Assembly: GCA_016287035.1 (NCBI GenBank)
Contig: JAEEVI010000128.1
Location: forward strand, 1 to 7,520
Reading direction: 5' to 3'
Length of the DNA stretch: 7,520 nucleotides
From: Bacillota bacterium
GTDB taxonomy: Bacteria > Bacillota > Clostridia > Peptostreptococcales > Anaerovoracaceae
Part shown: positions 6,029 to 7,520 of the stretch, piece after piece
Layout: every line of letters begins with the position of its first letter
How positions within the stretch are numbered: position 1 is the stretch's first letter
Position numbers and translations under genes: made by a program
Notes under the pieces: model-generated
Told to the model about the DNA's origin: nothing
Database searches by the model: none
What the model saw: the letters and a program-made list of their open reading frames with translations, nothing else

Positions 6029-7372
6029 TTACTCCTTTCGGCCGGTGACGCCGTCCGCGAAAAGACCGCTCACCCTTACGTTTACAAACATATTGATTAT
6101 ATCATCTCCGCCGCCGGACGGTAAATAGACATTGCAGTAATCGGAGGCGTGGCCTGTGTACCATCCGTCCTTCTCCTCCTCGATCAGGACGCGCTGCACC
6201 GTGCCGGTCATCCGCCTGCGGAACGCCTCCGAAGCCGCCTCGCCGGCCTCTATGAGCCGCTTCGTCCTCTCTTTTTTGACGGACGGCGCGATCTGTCCGG
6301 CCATCGAAGCGGCCTTCGTGAGCGGCCGTCTGGAATACGGGAAAGCGTGGACGTGAAGGAAAGAGCATTCACCGATGAGCCTGAGGCTCTCCGAAAAGTC
6401 TTCCTCCGTCTCGCCCGGGAAACCCGCGATGATGTCCGTGGTGAGACCGAACAGCGGATCGAAGTCCCTTACGGTCCGCACGATATCCATATATTCCGCC
6501 GGAGAGTAGCGGCGGTCCATGGCTGACAGCACGCGCGCCGAACCGCTCTGCAGCGAAAGGTGGAAATGACGGCAGAGCTTATCGTAGCGCAGGAGCCTTT
6601 CCACGTACGCGGCGTCGACGACCGTCGGCTCAAGAGAACCGAACCGTATCCTGAAATCCCCCGGGATCGCGTTCAGCTCCGCGAGCACCGGCTCCACGCC
6701 GCCGTCGTACCTCGCGGTGTTTATCCCGGTGAGCACGATCTCCCGGCAGCCGTTTTCGACGAGCGCCTCAGCCTCGCGGACGATCTCGCCGAGAGGCTTC
6801 GACTTTACGGGGCCGCGCGCGTAAGGTATTACGCAGTAGGCGCAGAACCTGTCGCAGCCCGTCTGGATCTGTATCAGCCCGCGCGTGCGTCCGGAAGGCG
6901 CCGCGACCGCCGCGGAAGCGCATGATCCGCCCGCGTCCGCCGCGGAAGCGCGGGATCCGCCCGCGTACGGCGAGGAAGCGCACGATCCGCCAGAGTCCGC
7001 CGCGAAATGCGCCTGCGCGGCTTCGAGCGCCGTCATCTTGTCGAAGGTGCCAAGCACCAGATCGGCCTCTTCGATAGCCTCGACCTCTTTCCTGCTTATC
7101 TGAGGATAGCATCCGGCGACGATCATGAACGCATCCGGATTCTGCCGCTTCATCCTGCGGATGTACTGGCGCGATTTTCTGTCCGCCAGAGACGTGACGG
7201 TGCACGTATTGACGACGTAGACGTCGGCAGCCTCGTCCTCGGCCACGATCTCGTAGCCGGCCCGCGCGAATTCCTCCGCGAGCTTAGCGCTCTCGTATTG
7301 ATTTGTCCTGCAGCCGAGCGTATAGAACGCCGCTCTCCTCTTTTTTCCGTCCATGGCGTTATTATACATCAT
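6029..7372 (-). CDS. mtaB: tRNA (ms2t6A37) methylthiotransferase MtaB, with repeat insertion in the interdomain linker
   Basis: MtaB is a radical-SAM enzyme that adds a methylthio group to t6A at position 37 of ANN-decoding tRNAs. Residues are numbered from the ATG at 7372 (447 aa). The N-terminal UPF0004 domain supplies the auxiliary cluster cysteines Cys21 (TLGCRTNQYES), Cys57 (NTCTVTSLADRKS) and Cys88 (VAGCYPQ). The radical-SAM motif is Cys173-x3-Cys177-x2-Cys180 (GCDRFCAYC, then VIPYARG). TTDIIAGFPGETEEDF (311-326) and HAFPYS (342-347) are further family marks; a TRAM-like domain ends the chain. TLGCRTNQYES and the threonylcarbamoyl-type context favour MtaB over MiaB or RimO. Residues 125-154 are a Gly/Ala/Ser/Cys decapeptide repeat, absent from the usual linker. 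Starts at 7372, 7369 and 7354 are all possible and none has a clear Shine-Dalgarno; 7354 (MDGKKRRAAFYTLGC) best fits the usual N-terminal length. Confidence 0.93.
   Translation of the reverse strand: MMYNNAMDGKKRRAAFYTLGCRTNQYESAKLAEEFARAGYEIVAEDEAADVYVVNTCTVTSLADRKSRQYIRRMKRQNPDAFMIVAGCYPQISRKEVEAIEEADLVLGTFDKMTALEAAQAHFAADSGGSCASSPYAGGSRASAADAGGSCASAAVAAPSGRTRGLIQIQTGCDRFCAYCVIPYARGPVKSKPLGEIVREAEALVENGCREIVLTGINTARYDGGVEPVLAELNAIPGDFRIRFGSLEPTVVDAAYVERLLRYDKLCRHFHLSLQSGSARVLSAMDRRYSPAEYMDIVRTVRDFDPLFGLTTDIIAGFPGETEEDFSESLRLIGECSFLHVHAFPYSRRPLTKAASMAGQIAPSVKKERTKRLIEAGEAASEAFRRRMTGTVQRVLIEEEKDGWYTGHASDYCNVYLPSGGGDDIINMFVNVRVSGLFADGVTGRKE
6096..6125 (-). promoter_or_regulatory. Possible internal promoter in the 3' end of mtaB, before the HIT gene
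   Basis: On the minus strand, TATAAT (6101-6096) is preceded by TGA, forming an extended -10. A weak -35, TTTACC (6125-6120, 4 of 6), lies 18 bp upstream. The predicted start is about 64 nt before the HIT ATG. The -10 lies within the codons for DDIIN. It could fire phoH, ybeY and era independently of mtaB. The poor -35 keeps confidence low. Confidence 0.35.
6911..7000 (-). repeat. 3 x 30-bp tandem direct repeat within mtaB
   Basis: Three abutting 30-bp units (6971-7000, 6941-6970, 6911-6940) encode ADSGGSCASS, PYAGGSRASA and ADAGGSCASA. The third unit matches each of the other two at 26 of 30 bases. The unit length is a multiple of three, so the frame is kept. They fill the linker between the UPF0004 and radical-SAM domains. 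Confidence 0.92.
7361..7366 (-). promoter_or_regulatory. Consensus -10 hexamer just before the mtaB ATG at 7354 (possible leaderless start)
   Basis: TATAAT reads on the minus strand at 7366-7361. A start 6 to 7 nt downstream of it would fall on the A of the ATG at 7354, the arrangement expected for a leaderless mRNA. No -35-like hexamer is seen at the right distance, and no Shine-Dalgarno precedes this ATG. The hexamer may also be coincidental coding sequence if translation begins at 7372. Confidence 0.3.
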
Positions 7373-7410
7373 CCGGCGCGTGCGCGCTCGCCTTTTGCGG
7401 CCTTCGGGCG

Positions 7411-7440
7411 CGTATAAAAAAATGCAAAAAGTCCTTGCAA
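7411..7440 (-). promoter_or_regulatory. Possible mtaB operon promoter
   Basis: Minus strand: -35 TTGCAA (7440-7435), 18-bp spacer, -10 TATACG (7416-7411, 4 of 6). The spacer is T-rich. The predicted start near 7404 would give a leader of 30 to 50 nt. The -35 is self-complementary and is also the -35 of the divergent plus-strand promoter. Weak on its own; supported by position at the head of the operon. Confidence 0.4.
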
Positions 7441-7463
7441 ACGGCCGTGCAGGTGCATATAAT
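7435..7463 (+). promoter_or_regulatory. Strong candidate sigma-A promoter for the divergent gene to the right
   Basis: Plus strand: -35 TTGCAA (7435-7440, 4 of 6), exactly 17 bp, then -10 TATAAT (7458-7463, 6 of 6). The start is expected near 7470. It is followed by a small hairpin and a strong Shine-Dalgarno within 40 nt, which makes a true promoter likely. A direct repeat TGCATAT (7454-7460 and 7463-7469) flanks the -10 and could be an operator, but that is speculative. Confidence 0.75.
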
Positions 7464-7477
7464 GCATATGTTAACGC

Positions 7478-7493
7478 TGGATCGCAAGGTCCA
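7478..7493 (+). other. Short 5'-UTR hairpin with GNRA tetraloop
   Basis: TGGATC (7478-7483) pairs with GGTCCA (7488-7493), with one T-G wobble, closing a GCAA loop of the GNRA class. It lies just after the predicted transcription start and 7 nt before the Shine-Dalgarno. It might stabilise the 5' end of the message; it is too short to call a known riboswitch. Confidence 0.4.
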
Positions 7494-7500
7494 CAGAGTT

Positions 7501-7509
7501 AGGAGGTGA
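7501..7509 (+). promoter_or_regulatory. Shine-Dalgarno of a gene starting at or beyond the right edge
   Basis: AGGAGGTGA is complementary to the 16S anti-Shine-Dalgarno across all nine bases. The window ends in AT, so an ATG beginning at 7519 would need only a G as the next base; spacing would be 9 nt from the end of this site. The gene itself is not visible. In related genomes rpsU (ribosomal protein S21) often neighbours mtaB, which is a guess only. Confidence 0.75.
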
Positions 7510-7520
7510 AACAAAGTTAT

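Noticed and set aside
6911..7000. CRISPR-like array or mobile repeat in mtaB
   Set aside because: Three abutting 30-bp units have no unique spacers, keep the reading frame and lie inside an intact enzyme gene.
7391..7430. Rho-independent terminator between mtaB and the right-hand gene
   Set aside because: The GC-rich stretch with a TTCG loop pairs for only about 3 bp, and the T-run on the minus strand lies upstream of it, not downstream. Both flanking genes diverge, so no terminator is expected.
7303..7509. Plus-strand 68-codon open frame ending in the divergent leader
   Set aside because: It starts inside mtaB antisense, crosses the promoter and ends at the Shine-Dalgarno. It has no ribosome-binding site and no recognisable content.

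Overview
This window is a compact, G+C-rich stretch of bacterial chromosome. Nine protein genes all read on the minus strand, so transcription runs from the right end to the left. The gene order (mtaB, HIT, phoH, ybeY, cdd, era, recO, DUF4342 gene, glyQS) is a variant of the translation/ribosome-maturation cluster of Firmicutes. The single-chain glycyl-tRNA synthetase, the four-cysteine RecO, the homotetramer-type cytidine deaminase and strong Shine-Dalgarno sites support a Clostridia-type Firmicute. C/G-ending codons predominate, so it is one of the G+C-rich lineages. I cannot name a genus from sequence alone.

Layout, in transcription order. 7520-7373 is the only real intergenic region (148 bp). 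It holds a near-consensus plus-strand promoter and Shine-Dalgarno for a gene whose start lies just past the right edge, and candidate minus-strand promoters for mtaB. 7372-6029 is mtaB, a tRNA methylthiotransferase with an unusual repeat insertion. 6025-5684 is a HIT hydrolase, 5661-4693 the PhoH ATPase, 4693-4217 the YbeY endoribonuclease, 4215-3838 cytidine deaminase, 3841-2939 the Era GTPase and 2929-2168 RecO. 2153-1284 is a UBA-like/DUF4342 protein with tandem 11-residue repeats. 1275-1 is glyQS, cut off by the window's left edge. Gaps between genes are 1 to 22 nt or the genes overlap, so a polycistronic operon is likely. There is no gene-free stretch over 300 bases.

How the genes fit together: most products serve translation and RNA handling. 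MtaB modifies tRNA, YbeY and Era mature the small ribosomal subunit, PhoH is an ATPase commonly linked to RNA metabolism, and GlyRS charges tRNA-Gly. Cdd salvages pyrimidines and RecO acts in recombinational repair; both are habitual passengers of this cluster. The most useful observations beyond the ordinary annotation are: a near-perfect extended -10 promoter inside the recO coding sequence, apparently serving the DUF4342 gene and glyQS; the amphipathic 11-mer repeats of the DUF4342 protein; a 3 x 30-bp repeat insertion in mtaB; and the unusual mtaB start region, which has no ribosome-binding site. I see no mobile element, CRISPR array, tRNA/rRNA gene or clear novel defence-type system.
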